From CAZCEC01 sp964497615 (GTDB taxonomy: Bacteria; Chloroflexota; Anaerolineae; Anaerolineales; UBA6663): DNA of 64,000 bases. Below, one piece after another: positions 1 through 8,464 of this stretch. The stretch covers positions 1 to 64,000 of the forward strand of contig CAZCEC010000012.1 in NCBI GenBank assembly GCA_964497615.1, in the 5' to 3' direction. The notes beneath the pieces were generated by a model. It worked only from the letters and a program-made list of their open reading frames with translations, had not been told where the DNA came from and searched no databases. The first letter of the stretch is position 1. The number at the start of each line of letters is the position of its first letter. Both the position numbers and the translations under genes were made by a program.

Positions 1-310
1 CAATGCCCGGCGCCGTGCCCGTAGTAGCGAATTCATTCGCTCTGGCAACGCTGGCCACGCTGGCAACGCCCGGCGCCGCGCCCGTAGTAGCGAATTCATT
101 CGCTCTGGCAACGCTGGCAATGCCGACAATGCCCGGCGCCGTGCCCGTAGTAGCGAATTCATTCGCTCTGGCAACGCTGGCCACGCTGGCAACGCCCGGC
201 GCCGCGCCCGTAGTAGCGAATTCATTCGCTCTGGCAACGCTGGCAATGCCGACAATGCCCGGCGCCGTGCCCGTAGTAGCGAATTCATTCGCTCTGGCAA
301 CGCTGGCAAT
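1..310. repeat. 63-bp tandem repeat in a 126-bp higher-order array
   Basis: Five copies of a 63-bp unit start with the same core; the GTAGTAGCG element recurs at 21, 84, 147, 210 and 273, exactly 63 bp apart. Two unit versions alternate (GCCGTG versus GCCGCG before the core), giving a 126-bp higher-order period (1, 127, 253). Each unit holds a short palindrome, AGCGAAT-TC-ATTCGCT (26-41 in the first copy). The array is probably cut by the window edge. Because 63 is a multiple of three, an open frame runs through it, but I see no sign that it is translated. Confidence 0.9.
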
Positions 311-590
311 GCTTCCGCCCGTGCCCCTGGGAGCTGCACGCCCGGCTGGTCGCGCACACACCTATTCGGCGACCGGTTCGCCCCACCGCATGCATACCGC
401 TGGCGGGTTGGTGAAGCGTCCTGCGTCCCTGTAGACCATGGCGGCCCAACGGGCTGGGGACGCGGCGGCCGCAAGCGCAGGTTCACCGCGCCGCCTTTAG
501 GCGCGAATTTAGCGCAGCACCCCGGAACAACGTGAAGGGGCCTTTCGCCGGCCCTGGCGGGCCCAACGGCCGTTGGGGGACTTCTTGCCA
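311..590. other. gene-free stretch with palindromes
   Basis: No gene is supported here. It holds a perfect 16-bp palindrome CCCAACGGCCGTTGGG at 562-577, just beyond the stop of the minus-strand GMC gene, which could act as a terminator or processing hairpin. A shorter GCGCC/GGCGC pair lies near 491-508. No T-tract follows either. Confidence 0.5.
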
Positions 591-2213
591 CTAACTTAGC
601 GGCGCGCGCGCCTTCCCGGCCACCGCTGGCACGCGGCTCATGGCGTACTCGGCCAGGGCCGCGATGGTGAGGCTGGGGTTCACGCCCGGGTTGCCGGGCA
701 CAATCGAGCCATCCACCACATACAAACCGGGATAGTTGTGCACCTGGCAGTCCAGGTCAATGACGCCTTCGTCCGCGTCGCGGCCAAACGGGCAGCCGCT
801 GAGGATGTGGGCCGTCATGGGGATGTTGAGCACGGCTTCGTTGAGGGTGGCGGCCGGGATGCCGCCGATCTTGTCCGCGAAGCGCCGCGCAATGCGGTGG
901 CCGAGCGTATTCTGAGTGGGGATAGACTTCTCCGCGTCGGGAGCGGAAACCAGGTTGCGCCGCCACAGGGTGAAGAGGCTGCGGCCAAAGCGCATGCGCA
1001 CCCGGCTCTCCTGGGTTTGCATCACCAGCAGGATCGTGGTGCGCCGTGCCCAGCCCGGCCGCAGATGCGTGGTGTAGAAGTCGCGCGGCCGGCCAAAGAT
1101 GTCGCGCACCGACCGGCCCAGCCGCTGGGCCAGTGAGCCGCCCTGGATGATCGGCCCTTGCAGGAAACGCATCAGGTCCGAGCCGGACGGGTAGCGCACC
1201 GGCTCCACCGTGGTCAACGCATCGGCGTTGAAGATGGAGGTGATGGCGATGCCTTGCGAGAAGTCCGTATCGTTGCGGCGCTCCATGACGCCCAGCAGGG
1301 CCTCGTTGTTGGTGCGCACCAGTTCGCCCAGGCGGGGCGAAAGGCGCGGCAGCGAGCGCGTCATGTCGCGGCATCGGAACAGCAGTCGCAGGGTGCCCAG
1401 CGTGCCGGCCGCTACGATGACGTTGCGCGCGCGCACCCGGCGCGGGCGGGCCGGCAGCCAGGCCGTAGTGCGGCGGTAGATCACCTCGTAGCGCGCGCCA
1501 TCGGGCTGGCCGGCGGGCAAGGGCACGATGTCACTGACCGTGGACTCGGGCTGCACCTGAACCCCCCACTTCTCGGCGAAGTACAGGTAGTTCTTGACCA
1601 GGGTGTTCTTGGCGTTGTGACGGCAGCCCACCATGCACGCGCCGCAGTGGGTGCAGCCGCGCCGGGCCGGTCCCTCGCCCCCAAAGTACGGGTCGGGCAC
1701 CTCCTGCCCCTCTTGGCCGGGCGCGCCAAAGAAGGTCCCCACCGGCACCGGCTGGAAGGTACTGTCCTGGCCCAACTCGCCGGCGATATCCTTCAGCAGC
1801 GCATCCGCCGGCCACAGGCGGGGGTTGCAGGCCACGCCCAGCATCCGGCGGGCGGTGGCGTAGTGCGGTTCGAGCACGGTCTTCCAATCAGCCAGGTGCC
1901 GCCAGGTGGGGGCAGCGAACAGCTCGTCGCCGGGGGCCATGAGGACGTTGGCATAGCCCAGGCTGCCGCCGCCCACGCCCGAGCCGTGCAGCGCCATCAC
2001 ATCCCTAAAGGGGCTGATTTGTAATATTCCGAAACAGCGCGCCGCCGGCAGCCACAGATAACGCCAGATATTCCAGGTCGTCTGCGCAAAGTCTTCGTCG
2101 CGGTAGCGCTTGCCGCGCTCCAGCACCAACACCGCATAGCCCTTCTCCGCCAACCGCATCGCGGAGACGCTGCCGCCGAACCCGGAACCAATGATGACGT
2201 AGTCGTGAGTCAT
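591..2213 (-). CDS. GMC family oxidoreductase, cholesterol-oxidase-like
   Basis: A 540-aa flavoenzyme of the glucose-methanol-choline family, most like the actinobacterial cholesterol/steroid oxidase (ChoD-type) branch. The FAD-binding GSGFGG lies at residues 9-14. A Cys-rich CTHCGACMVGC motif at 187-197 is typical of that branch and may bind a metal or Fe-S centre. The C-terminal GMC domain carries the HxxxGC and VNPSLTI motifs around the catalytic His and Asn. It is predicted to oxidise a sterol-like or other lipophilic alcohol; the substrate cannot be read from sequence. It is divergent from fadD across a 131-bp spacer. No signal peptide is visible, so it is cytoplasmic. Confidence 0.85.
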   Translation of the reverse strand: MTHDYVIIGSGFGGSVSAMRLAEKGYAVLVLERGKRYRDEDFAQTTWNIWRYLWLPAARCFGILQISPFRDVMALHGSGVGGGSLGYANVLMAPGDELFAAPTWRHLADWKTVLEPHYATARRMLGVACNPRLWPADALLKDIAGELGQDSTFQPVPVGTFFGAPGQEGQEVPDPYFGGEGPARRGCTHCGACMVGCRHNAKNTLVKNYLYFAEKWGVQVQPESTVSDIVPLPAGQPDGARYEVIYRRTTAWLPARPRRVRARNVIVAAGTLGTLRLLFRCRDMTRSLPRLSPRLGELVRTNNEALLGVMERRNDTDFSQGIAITSIFNADALTTVEPVRYPSGSDLMRFLQGPIIQGGSLAQRLGRSVRDIFGRPRDFYTTHLRPGWARRTTILLVMQTQESRVRMRFGRSLFTLWRRNLVSAPDAEKSIPTQNTLGHRIARRFADKIGGIPAATLNEAVLNIPMTAHILSGCPFGRDADEGVIDLDCQVHNYPGLYVVDGSIVPGNPGVNPSLTIAALAEYAMSRVPAVAGKARAPLS

Positions 2214-2344
2214 AAAGGCCAGTGTAGCGCAGTTCGCGCCCGCCGGGTGATGACAAACGCCATCTTCTCACGGACATTCTTCACTATAACGCGCCGCGTC
2301 AGCGCCGTAGACTGAAAGAGTCAAAACCGTGAAGCGGAGGCGCG

Positions 2345-4063
2345 ATGAGAACCAAACCCTGGCTGGCCCACTACGAGCCGCATGTGCCCGAGTACGGCGA
2401 GTATCCCGACAAGGTGCTCCCCGATGTATTAGCGGAGACGGCCGAGGCCTATGGCCACCGGGCCGCCATGATCTTTAAGGGGGCGCGGCTGACGTTTCGC
2501 GAGTTCAACCTCGCCGTCGACCGCTTTGCCGCCGCCCTGCAGCGCCTGGACGTGCGTCCCGGCGACCGGGTGGCCGTCCATCTGCCCAACTGCCCCCAAT
2601 ACCCAATCGCGTACTATGCCATCCTGCGCATCGGCGGGGTGGTGGTGCCATGCAACCCGCTCTACCAGGCGCGCGAGATGGTCCACCAACTGAACGACAG
2701 CGGCGCGCGCGTGCTGGTGACGTTGAGTGCCTTCTACCCGCTGGTCAAGGGCATTCGCGCCCAGACCCAACTCCAGCACGTGATCGTGGCGCAAATTAAG
2801 ACCTACTTTCCCCCAATTGTGCGGCTGATCTTCGGCCTGTTCATGGAAGAGTCTCGCGGGCACCGGGTGAGCATCGCGGGCGACTCCAACACCTACTGGT
2901 TCACGCGGGTGCTGGAAGCCGCGCCGGCCCGCCCGCAGCCCGTCATCGTCCGGCCGGACGATCTGGCAGTGCTGATGTACACCGGTGGCACCACCGGCGT
3001 CTCCAAGGCCGCCATGCTCACCCACCGCAACATCCTGGTGAATGCCTTCCAGTGCAAGCTGTGGCTGAATGAGCCCCTGGGCCAGGACATCACGATGACC
3101 CAGGTGCCCCTGTTCCACTGCTACGGCATGACCACCTGCCTGAACCTGAGCGTGATCGCGGCGAACACCATGGTGCTGGTGCCCGACCCGCGCGACCTGG
3201 ACGACGTGGTGCACACCCTGTTCCGCGCTAAGCCCACCCTGTATCCGGGCGTGCCCGCCATCTACAACGCCATCAACAACTACCCCGACATCGCCAAGTA
3301 CCGCCTCAACTCGATCCGGGCCTGCATCAGCGGCGCGGCTGGGCTGCCGGTGGAGGTGCAGAAGCGCTTCCAGGACCTGACCGGCGCGAGTCTGGTGGAA
3401 GGCTACGGCCTGAGCGAGGCCTCGCCCGTGACGCACGCCAACCCCATCTTCGGCGAGAACCGCATCGGCACCATCGGCCTGCCGTGGCCCGACACTGACG
3501 CAAAGATCGTGGACGTGGAAACGGGCGAAAAGGAACTGCCCCTCGGCGAGCGCGGCGAACTGTGCGTCCGCGGGCCGCAGGTGATGCAGGGTTACTGGAA
3601 CATGCCCGCGGAGACCTCCCGCGCGCTGCGCCCCGACCCGGCCGACCCGGATGGGCCGCCGTGGCTGTTCACTGGCGACGTGGCTGTGATGGACGCCGAT
3701 GGCTACTTCCAGATCGTGGACCGCAAGAAGGACATGATCCTGAGCGCGGGCGGCTTCAATGTGTACCCGCGCGAGATCGAGGACGTGCTGTATCAGCATC
3801 CGGCAGTGCTGGAGGCGGCGGCCATCGGCGTGCCGGAGGGCGCATTGGGCGAGCGCATCAAGGTGTTCATCCAGCTTAAGCCCGGCAAGACCGCCACCGA
3901 GGAGCAGATCATCGCCTTCTGCCGTGAAAACCTCGCGCCGTTCAAGGTGCCCAAGTACGTGGAGTTCCGGCCCGAGCTGCCCAAGACCACCGTGGGCAAG
4001 ATTCTGCGGCGGCAGTTGATGACGCCCGCCGCTCAGCCGGAGGCTGAGAAGGCCAAAGTGTAG
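2345..4063 (+). CDS. fadD: long-chain fatty acid-CoA ligase
   Basis: A 572-aa ANL-superfamily enzyme that activates a fatty acid with ATP and CoA. The P-loop-like MYTGGTTG starts at residue 211; GYGLSEASP, LFTGDVAVMD and DRKKDMILSAGGFNVYP mark the core, and TVGKILRRQL the C-terminal lysine. The residue after the P-loop Lys is Ala (VSKAA) where Gly is usual. The start ATG follows GGAGG closely. An SCP2 gene starts 8 bp after the stop, so the two are probably co-transcribed. It could feed acyl-CoA to the reductase and acyltransferase encoded further along. Confidence 0.93.
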   Translation: MRTKPWLAHYEPHVPEYGEYPDKVLPDVLAETAEAYGHRAAMIFKGARLTFREFNLAVDRFAAALQRLDVRPGDRVAVHLPNCPQYPIAYYAILRIGGVVVPCNPLYQAREMVHQLNDSGARVLVTLSAFYPLVKGIRAQTQLQHVIVAQIKTYFPPIVRLIFGLFMEESRGHRVSIAGDSNTYWFTRVLEAAPARPQPVIVRPDDLAVLMYTGGTTGVSKAAMLTHRNILVNAFQCKLWLNEPLGQDITMTQVPLFHCYGMTTCLNLSVIAANTMVLVPDPRDLDDVVHTLFRAKPTLYPGVPAIYNAINNYPDIAKYRLNSIRACISGAAGLPVEVQKRFQDLTGASLVEGYGLSEASPVTHANPIFGENRIGTIGLPWPDTDAKIVDVETGEKELPLGERGELCVRGPQVMQGYWNMPAETSRALRPDPADPDGPPWLFTGDVAVMDADGYFQIVDRKKDMILSAGGFNVYPREIEDVLYQHPAVLEAAAIGVPEGALGERIKVFIQLKPGKTATEEQIIAFCRENLAPFKVPKYVEFRPELPKTTVGKILRRQLMTPAAQPEAEKAKV

Positions 4064-4071
4064 GAGAACCC

Positions 4072-4494
4072 ATGCCGATCCCGTTTCCATCCGATGCCTG
4101 GATCAAGGCGCTGAGGCAGGCGCTGAACGCCAGCGAAGCCTATCGCGCCGCCGCGCGCGATTGGGAAGGCGACTTCTACTTCATCGTCGCGCCCGATTTG
4201 CCAGGCGGCAGCCCCGTCACCCTGTACATGGACCTGTGGCATGGCGAGTGCCGCGACGCCCACGAAGTGCTGGACCCGGCGGCGCGCACGCCCGAGTTCG
4301 TCATTGAGGCGCCCCTGAGTTTCTGGCGCAAGGTGCTCAATGGGCGGCTCGACCCCATCCAGGCCCTGGTGACGCGGCAGCTTAAGCTCAAGGGCAACCT
4401 CGTCAAGGTGATGCGGGCCCCGCGCGCCGCCGCCGAACTGGTGCGCTGCTGCGGCCAGGTGGAGACCGAGTGGCCTGAGCCAGCGCTGGCGTAG
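4072..4494 (+). CDS. SCP2 sterol-binding domain protein
   Basis: A 140-aa single-domain protein that matches the SCP2 lipid-carrier fold: an N-terminal helix, a central beta segment (DFYFIVAPDLPGG, TLYMDLWHGECRDA) and the late 'LKGNLVKVMR' strand-helix typical of the family. SCP2 domains bind sterols, fatty acyl-CoAs or other lipids in a hydrophobic tunnel. It follows fadD by 8 bp. Two other SCP2 genes lie in this region (8024-8455, 13169-13564), each next to a lipid enzyme, which suggests dedicated carriers. No signal peptide is seen. Confidence 0.8.
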   Translation: MPIPFPSDAWIKALRQALNASEAYRAAARDWEGDFYFIVAPDLPGGSPVTLYMDLWHGECRDAHEVLDPAARTPEFVIEAPLSFWRKVLNGRLDPIQALVTRQLKLKGNLVKVMRAPRAAAELVRCCGQVETEWPEPALA

Positions 4495-4497
4495 GGG

Positions 4498-4552
4498 CGA
4501 AGCATTTGCAGGGTGCCGCGGCCCTTTGCTGTCGAGGCCGGCAAATGCTTCG
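4498..4552. repeat. 12-bp inverted repeat between fadD operon and alcohol dehydrogenase
   Basis: CGAAGCATTTGC at 4498-4509 pairs perfectly with GCAAATGCTTCG at 4541-4552, with 31 nt between. It starts 3 bp after the SCP2 stop, so it could end that transcript, but there is no U-tract. It resembles dispersed intergenic palindromes and lies in a 208-bp spacer (4495-4702) with no other recognised feature. Confidence 0.7.
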
Positions 4553-4702
4553 ACCGTGCCAGGCAGGTTTGTATATTAGGGAGAGTTCCTAGATGACGTA
4601 CGCCAGCCAGGCCCGGCCGGGCTCGGCGGCAAGTACGGCCGCCATCGCGGGGGATAAACCACCCGCGCTACGAGAGCGTATGTCAAAGCGGGCACCGCGC
4701 TA

Positions 4703-5866
4703 GTGTGGTACTTCAACAGTCCCCAGATTGTCTTCGGTGAAGACGCCCTGACGCACCTGGCAACGCTGTCGGGGCGTCTGGCCTTCATTGTCACGGACCA
4801 AAACATGCTGCGCCTCGGCGCGGTGGAGGCGGTCCGGGCACAGTTGGCCCAGGCCGGGCTAGCCGCCGAGGTCTTTGCCGAGGTCGAGCCCGACCCCAGC
4901 CTGGACACGGTGCGGCGCTGTGCCGCAGCCATGCAGGCCGCCGGGCCAGACTGGGTCATTGGGTTGGGCGGCGGCTCGTGCCTGGATGCCGCCAAGGCCG
5001 CCTGGCTGCTCTACGAGCGCCCAGACGTGGACCCGGCCGGCATCAACCCCTTCGACACCTTTGGCCTGCGCGCCAAAGCCCGGCTGATCTGCATCCCCAC
5101 CACCTCCGGCACCGGGTCCGAAGCCACCTGGGCGGTGGTGCTCACCGACACCGCCGCCGGGCGCAAGTTGGCGCTGGCCGCGCGCGAACTGCTGCCCGAC
5201 CTGGCAATTGTGGACCCGGCGCTGACGGCCACCCTGCCCCCCGCGCAGACGGCCGACACCGGCCTGGATGCCCTGACCCATGCGATTGAGGGCTACACCA
5301 GCACCTGGCGCAACGACTTCTCCGATGGGCTGTGCCTGAAGGCCGCGCAGTTAATCTTTGAGCATCTGCCGCGCGCCTGCGAACGCGGCGGCGACGCCGA
5401 AGCCCGGCTGCATCTGCACAACGCCGCCACCATCGCGGGGCTGGGCTTTGGCAACTCGATGACGGGATTGGCGCACGCTATGGGCCACGCCCTGGGCGCG
5501 CGCTTCGGCACGCCGCATGGCCGCGCCGTCAGCCTGTGTCTGCCTACCACCATTCAATTCATCGCCAACGCGGGCGAGAGCCGCTATAGCGAATTGGCCC
5601 GGTTTCTAAACCTGCCAGCGGACAATGAGCAGATCGGCGCGGCCAGCCTGGTTTGGGCCGTGCAGGACCTGCGGCGTAGTGTGGGCCAGCCGGCCACCAT
5701 TGCCGGCCTGCCCGTGCCCGCGAGTGATTTCGCCGACGTGCTGCCCGCCCTGGTGGCCCTGGCCGAGGCCGACACCGACCTGGTGACCAGCCCGCGCCTG
5801 CCCAGCAGCGATGAGTTGCGGGCGCTGTTCGAGTGCGCGTATGATGGCCGGGATGTTGACTTCTGA
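4703..5866 (+). CDS. iron-containing alcohol dehydrogenase
   Basis: A 387-aa group III (Fe-type) NAD(P)-dependent alcohol dehydrogenase. The nucleotide-binding GLGGGSCLDAAK is at 88-98 and TTSGTGSEAT at 133-142. Metal ligands are complete: D189, H193 (DALTHAIEG), H258 and H272. The start is GTG at 4703, where the family-like N-terminus WYFNSPQIVFG begins; no clear ribosome site is seen. In this neighbourhood it could interconvert a fatty aldehyde and alcohol, but the family is broad. Its stop overlaps the start of the following patatin gene. Confidence 0.88.
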   Translation: MWYFNSPQIVFGEDALTHLATLSGRLAFIVTDQNMLRLGAVEAVRAQLAQAGLAAEVFAEVEPDPSLDTVRRCAAAMQAAGPDWVIGLGGGSCLDAAKAAWLLYERPDVDPAGINPFDTFGLRAKARLICIPTTSGTGSEATWAVVLTDTAAGRKLALAARELLPDLAIVDPALTATLPPAQTADTGLDALTHAIEGYTSTWRNDFSDGLCLKAAQLIFEHLPRACERGGDAEARLHLHNAATIAGLGFGNSMTGLAHAMGHALGARFGTPHGRAVSLCLPTTIQFIANAGESRYSELARFLNLPADNEQIGAASLVWAVQDLRRSVGQPATIAGLPVPASDFADVLPALVALAEADTDLVTSPRLPSSDELRALFECAYDGRDVDF

Positions 5867-6644
5867 TCCGCCGGTCCGGCTGGGGCTGGCCCTCAGCGGC
5901 GGCGTGGCCCGCGGGACCGCCCACCTGGGCGTGCTCAAAGCCCTGCACGCCGCGGAGGTGCCCGTCGCCTGCGTCTCGGGTTCCAGCGCCGGGGCCATCG
6001 CGGGCGCGATCTACTGCGCCGGGGCCAGCCTGGCAGAGGTCGAAGCAGACCTGGCAACCTTCAACTGGTGGCGTATCGCCCGGCCGGTGTGGCCGCGCCG
6101 CGGACTGATGAGCTTTGCCCGCTTGGAGGATTGGCTCACCAGCCTGATTGGCCCGCTCACCTTTGCCGATCTGCCCTTGCCTTTGGCGATTGTGGCCACG
6201 GACCTGGAGACCGGCGAGCCTGTGATCCTGCGCGAGGGGCCGGTGGCCCGCGCCGTACACGCCAGTTGCGCGGTGCCGGGCTGGGTGGAGCCAGTGCAGT
6301 GGGATGGGCGCTGGCTGGGAGATGGGGGCATCTCCAACAACCTGCCGGTGAAGGCGGCGCGGGCGCTGGGCGCGGAGGTGGTAGCGGGGGTGGACCTGTT
6401 TCGTCCCAAGTTGAGGCTGAGCTGGGGGGCGCTGGGCTTTGGCGCCGCCGCCTTGGAGCACATGGTGCGCCGATCGGGCGGCGGGCTGGAGGCGGCTGAT
6501 ATCCTTATCTGCCCGGAACTGGCCGGGGCCGGTTACTTCCGCTTCAACAAACGGGAGGCGTTGATCGCGTTGGGTGCGGCGGCTACCCAGGCGGCGCTGC
6601 CGGCCATCCGCGCCGCGCTGAGGCAGGTGGTACCGTCAGTCTAG
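5853..6644 (+). CDS. patatin-like phospholipase (RssA/NTE type)
   Basis: About 263 aa from this start. Oxyanion-hole LALSGGVARG is at 12-21, the nucleophile Ser45 lies in GSSAG (43-47), and the catalytic Asp157 in DGG. It is predicted to hydrolyse acyl esters of phospholipids or neutral lipids. Starts at 5841, 5844 and 5853 are all possible; 5853 gives the least extra sequence before the fold and overlaps the alcohol dehydrogenase stop by 14 bp, suggesting coupling. It converges on the PhaR gene across a hairpin. Confidence 0.85.
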   Translation: MLTSDPPVRLGLALSGGVARGTAHLGVLKALHAAEVPVACVSGSSAGAIAGAIYCAGASLAEVEADLATFNWWRIARPVWPRRGLMSFARLEDWLTSLIGPLTFADLPLPLAIVATDLETGEPVILREGPVARAVHASCAVPGWVEPVQWDGRWLGDGGISNNLPVKAARALGAEVVAGVDLFRPKLRLSWGALGFGAAALEHMVRRSGGGLEAADILICPELAGAGYFRFNKREALIALGAAATQAALPAIRAALRQVVPSV

Positions 6645-6650
6645 GGACGA

Positions 6651-6678
6651 GGCCGCAGCCGCCGCGATGGCTGCGGCC
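6651..6678. terminator. bidirectional hairpin between convergent genes
   Basis: GGCCGCAGCC (6651-6660) and GGCTGCGGCC (6669-6678) form a perfect 10-bp stem with an 8-nt loop, in the 37-bp gap between the patatin gene and phaR. No U-tract follows on either strand, so factor-independent termination is uncertain. Confidence 0.6.
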
Positions 6679-6681
6679 GCG

Positions 6682-7236
6682 CTAATCCCCGTCCGACAAT
6701 GACTCGATCTCAGCCGCCAAGCGGTCAATCTCGGCGGCGAGCTTGCGAAGCTGCGCCCTGGTGGGCAGGCCGCGCTGCTCCAGGGCGGCGCGCAGTTCGG
6801 CCTCGCTGGGCCAGTCGGGGTTGTCCACCAGGTCGCGGGCGCCGGCCAGGAGCTGCCCCAACCGCTCGGCTTCGGCGAGAGAGATGACGCCGGCCTCCGC
6901 CAGCGCGAGCAGGCGGCGCTCAATGTCGGCCTCCACCTCGGCCCGCCACTCGTGCCCGTTGGGCAGGATGGCGTGGCGCAGGTGCTGGAAGGTGCTGCTG
7001 CCGGCCTGGATGAGGCCGGTGAGCACCGCGCCGGGCAGGCCGCGGGAGGTCTTCTTCTCTTCCTCAAAGATGATCTGTGCCTGGACCTGGAGGGTGATGT
7101 CGGCGCCGCTCTCGTGGTCGATGACGCGCACGTCCTGGCCCTGGCGGATCAGGTCGGCGATGCCCTGCAGGGTGATGTAGCGCTTGGCATCCGTGTCGTA
7201 CAGCTTGCGATTAGCGTAGCGTTTGATCACCGGCAT
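6682..7236 (-). CDS. phaR: polyhydroxyalkanoate synthesis regulator (PhaR-type)
   Basis: A 184-aa protein beginning with the diagnostic PHB/PHA accumulation regulator DNA-binding domain (IKRYANRKLYDTDAKRYI, residues 4-21, then the LxxIADLIRQGxDVRVID stretch). In other bacteria PhaR binds PHA granules and represses phasin genes when free polymer is absent. Residues after about 60 form a charged helical region. It is 118 bp downstream of the phasin gene on the same strand, so the two likely share the promoter at 7797-7825. No PHA synthase is in the window, so the granule may be PHA made elsewhere or another lipid. Confidence 0.88.
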   Translation of the reverse strand: MPVIKRYANRKLYDTDAKRYITLQGIADLIRQGQDVRVIDHESGADITLQVQAQIIFEEEKKTSRGLPGAVLTGLIQAGSSTFQHLRHAILPNGHEWRAEVEADIERRLLALAEAGVISLAEAERLGQLLAGARDLVDNPDWPSEAELRAALEQRGLPTRAQLRKLAAEIDRLAAEIESLSDGD

Positions 7237-7354
7237 GCCAGGGTTCCCTCCTGCGAATCAGCCCTTCCAATAGACAATGCCCCCTTCCCCATCCGCTTGC
7301 GGGCGGCAGAGAAAGGGGGCGGACGACCGCGCGCTGGGGCGCGGCCTGTGTGGC

Positions 7355-7723
7355 TCAGGCGGGCGTCTTCTTCAGTTCCGCCACCTTGTGGGTCAGGGTC
7401 TCGATCTTGTGGCCCAACTGATCAATGTCGGCCTTGGAGGGCACGTCCATGTGGTCGAGCAGGGTCTCCAGGCGCTTGTCGAGCTCCTTCTCCACTCTCT
7501 TCTTGCGCTTGTCGCTCACTTCGCGGATCAGCTTGCGGGCGTCCTTCTCGGCGATCTCGCCGCGCTCCACGAGCCGGTTGACGAAGTCTTCGAGCTCATC
7601 CTGCGCCAGGGCCGCGGCGCCGACGGCAGCCAGCACCACCTTGCGCGCCAATTCAAACAGTTTGTTCTTTTCTTCCATTTCCTCCATCTCTGCAATCTCG
7701 GCCAGCTTGGTTCTCTTCGGCAT
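7355..7723 (-). CDS. phasin family (granule-associated) protein
   Basis: A 122-aa, almost entirely helical, charged protein. An amphipathic segment near 20-45 (FELARKVVLAAVGAAALAQ) precedes a Lys/Glu-rich coiled coil ending in KVAELKKTPA. This is the pattern of small phasins, which coat storage granules. The ATG is preceded by TGGAGGTCACC. It lies directly upstream of phaR, and its promoter carries a palindromic operator, which fits PhaR control. Confidence 0.8.
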   Translation of the reverse strand: MPKRTKLAEIAEMEEMEEKNKLFELARKVVLAAVGAAALAQDELEDFVNRLVERGEIAEKDARKLIREVSDKRKKRVEKELDKRLETLLDHMDVPSKADIDQLGHKIETLTHKVAELKKTPA

Positions 7724-7771
7724 GGTGACCTCCAGGTCAGGACACTAACGACGGTTGTCGTTCGACGATCA

Positions 7772-7796
7772 GTTTACGACGCAGTGCGTCATAAAC
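7772..7796 (-). promoter_or_regulatory. palindromic operator of the phasin-phaR operon
   Basis: A 25-bp near-perfect palindrome has arms GTTTAyGACGCA and TGCGTCrTAAAC around one central base (7784). It spans about -7 to +19 of the predicted phasin transcript, a classic repressor position. The inner core ACGCA-N-TGCGT recurs at 15781-15791. PhaR encoded in the same operon is the obvious candidate ligand (inference). Confidence 0.65.
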
Positions 7797-7825
7797 GTTA
7801 TAACACACCGCGCGCCGCGAGTCAA
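7797..7825 (-). promoter_or_regulatory. sigma-70 promoter of the phasin-phaR operon
   Basis: Reading the minus strand, -35 TTGACT (7825-7820) and -10 TATAAC (7802-7797) are separated by exactly 17 bp, each 5 of 6 to consensus. The predicted start near 7790 gives a leader of about 67 nt to the phasin ATG at 7723. Confidence 0.7.
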
Positions 7826-8023
7826 CGGTTCGCGCCCCATTCGGGGATGGATAGCACCTCGAATTGCGCCGAACATCACTAGGTGGCAGCCGGGCCAGCC
7901 AGGAGAATAGGAGAGCGGCTGCCGGATGGAAACCCAGCGCCAGAACTGCCCGGTTCGCGTTGATTGCCTCCCAGCCCGGTGAGCGGAACCTGGCCGGTCG
8001 CGGCTGGCCGCAACGAGGCCCCC

Positions 8024-8455
8024 ATGACAGTTTTCCAAGACAGTGCTCAGTTCTATGCCTGCGTCGGCGCATTGATGGACCGCGCCAAGTGCGACCCCGC
8101 CGTTGGCCCGAAGATCGCCAAGTCGGGCATCATTATCCAGTTTCGCTACACCGACCCCGAGGCCGTCACCACCATCAACGCGCGCCAGGCGCCCACGCAG
8201 CCGGGGGCGTTTGTGGATGTGGTCCACGGCCCCACCCCGCTCAAGCCGGACGTGACCATGACCATGAAGGCCGATACCTCGCACGCCTTCTGGCATGGCC
8301 GCGTCAACCTGGTGGCCGCCCTCGCCAAACGTGAAATCATCGCCGCCGGCCCCATCCCCAAGATCCTCAAGCTGCTGCCGGCTGTGGAACCGCTCTACAA
8401 ACAGTACCCCGTGCTGCTGCGTGAAAAAGGCCTCGACCGGCTGGTGCTGAAGTGA
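8024..8455 (+). CDS. SCP2 sterol-binding domain protein
   Basis: A 143-aa SCP2-fold lipid carrier. 'GIIIQFRYTDPEA', a central VDVVHGPTPLKPDVTMTMKAD strand pair and 'KREIIAAGPIPKILKLL' match the family layout. I chose the ATG at 8024 because GAGG sits about 7 nt upstream; an in-frame extension to 7964 lacks such a site and falls in the divergent promoter region. It is 9 bp upstream of the AAR-like reductase, so it may hand lipid substrate to that enzyme. Confidence 0.78.
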   Translation: MTVFQDSAQFYACVGALMDRAKCDPAVGPKIAKSGIIIQFRYTDPEAVTTINARQAPTQPGAFVDVVHGPTPLKPDVTMTMKADTSHAFWHGRVNLVAALAKREIIAAGPIPKILKLLPAVEPLYKQYPVLLREKGLDRLVLK

Positions 8456-8464
8456 GAGGCGGCC

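Noticed and set aside
1..310. CRISPR array
   Set aside because: The whole 63-bp unit repeats, with no unique spacers and no cas genes nearby.
3..434. 143-codon open frame through the tandem repeat
   Set aside because: It is open because the unit is 63 bp long; there is no ribosome site, no recognisable fold and the frame ends in low-complexity sequence.
2429..4090. 553-codon frame opposite fadD
   Set aside because: It is antisense to a clear acyl-CoA ligase, His/Gln-rich, and typical of shadow frames in GC-rich DNA.
6682..7723. Complete PHA biosynthesis locus
   Set aside because: Only the regulator and phasin are present; no PhaC, PhaA or PhaB homologue is visible in the window.
7964..8023. 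N-terminal extension of the SCP2 protein
   Set aside because: It lies in the promoter region, has no ribosome site and adds nothing matching the SCP2 fold.
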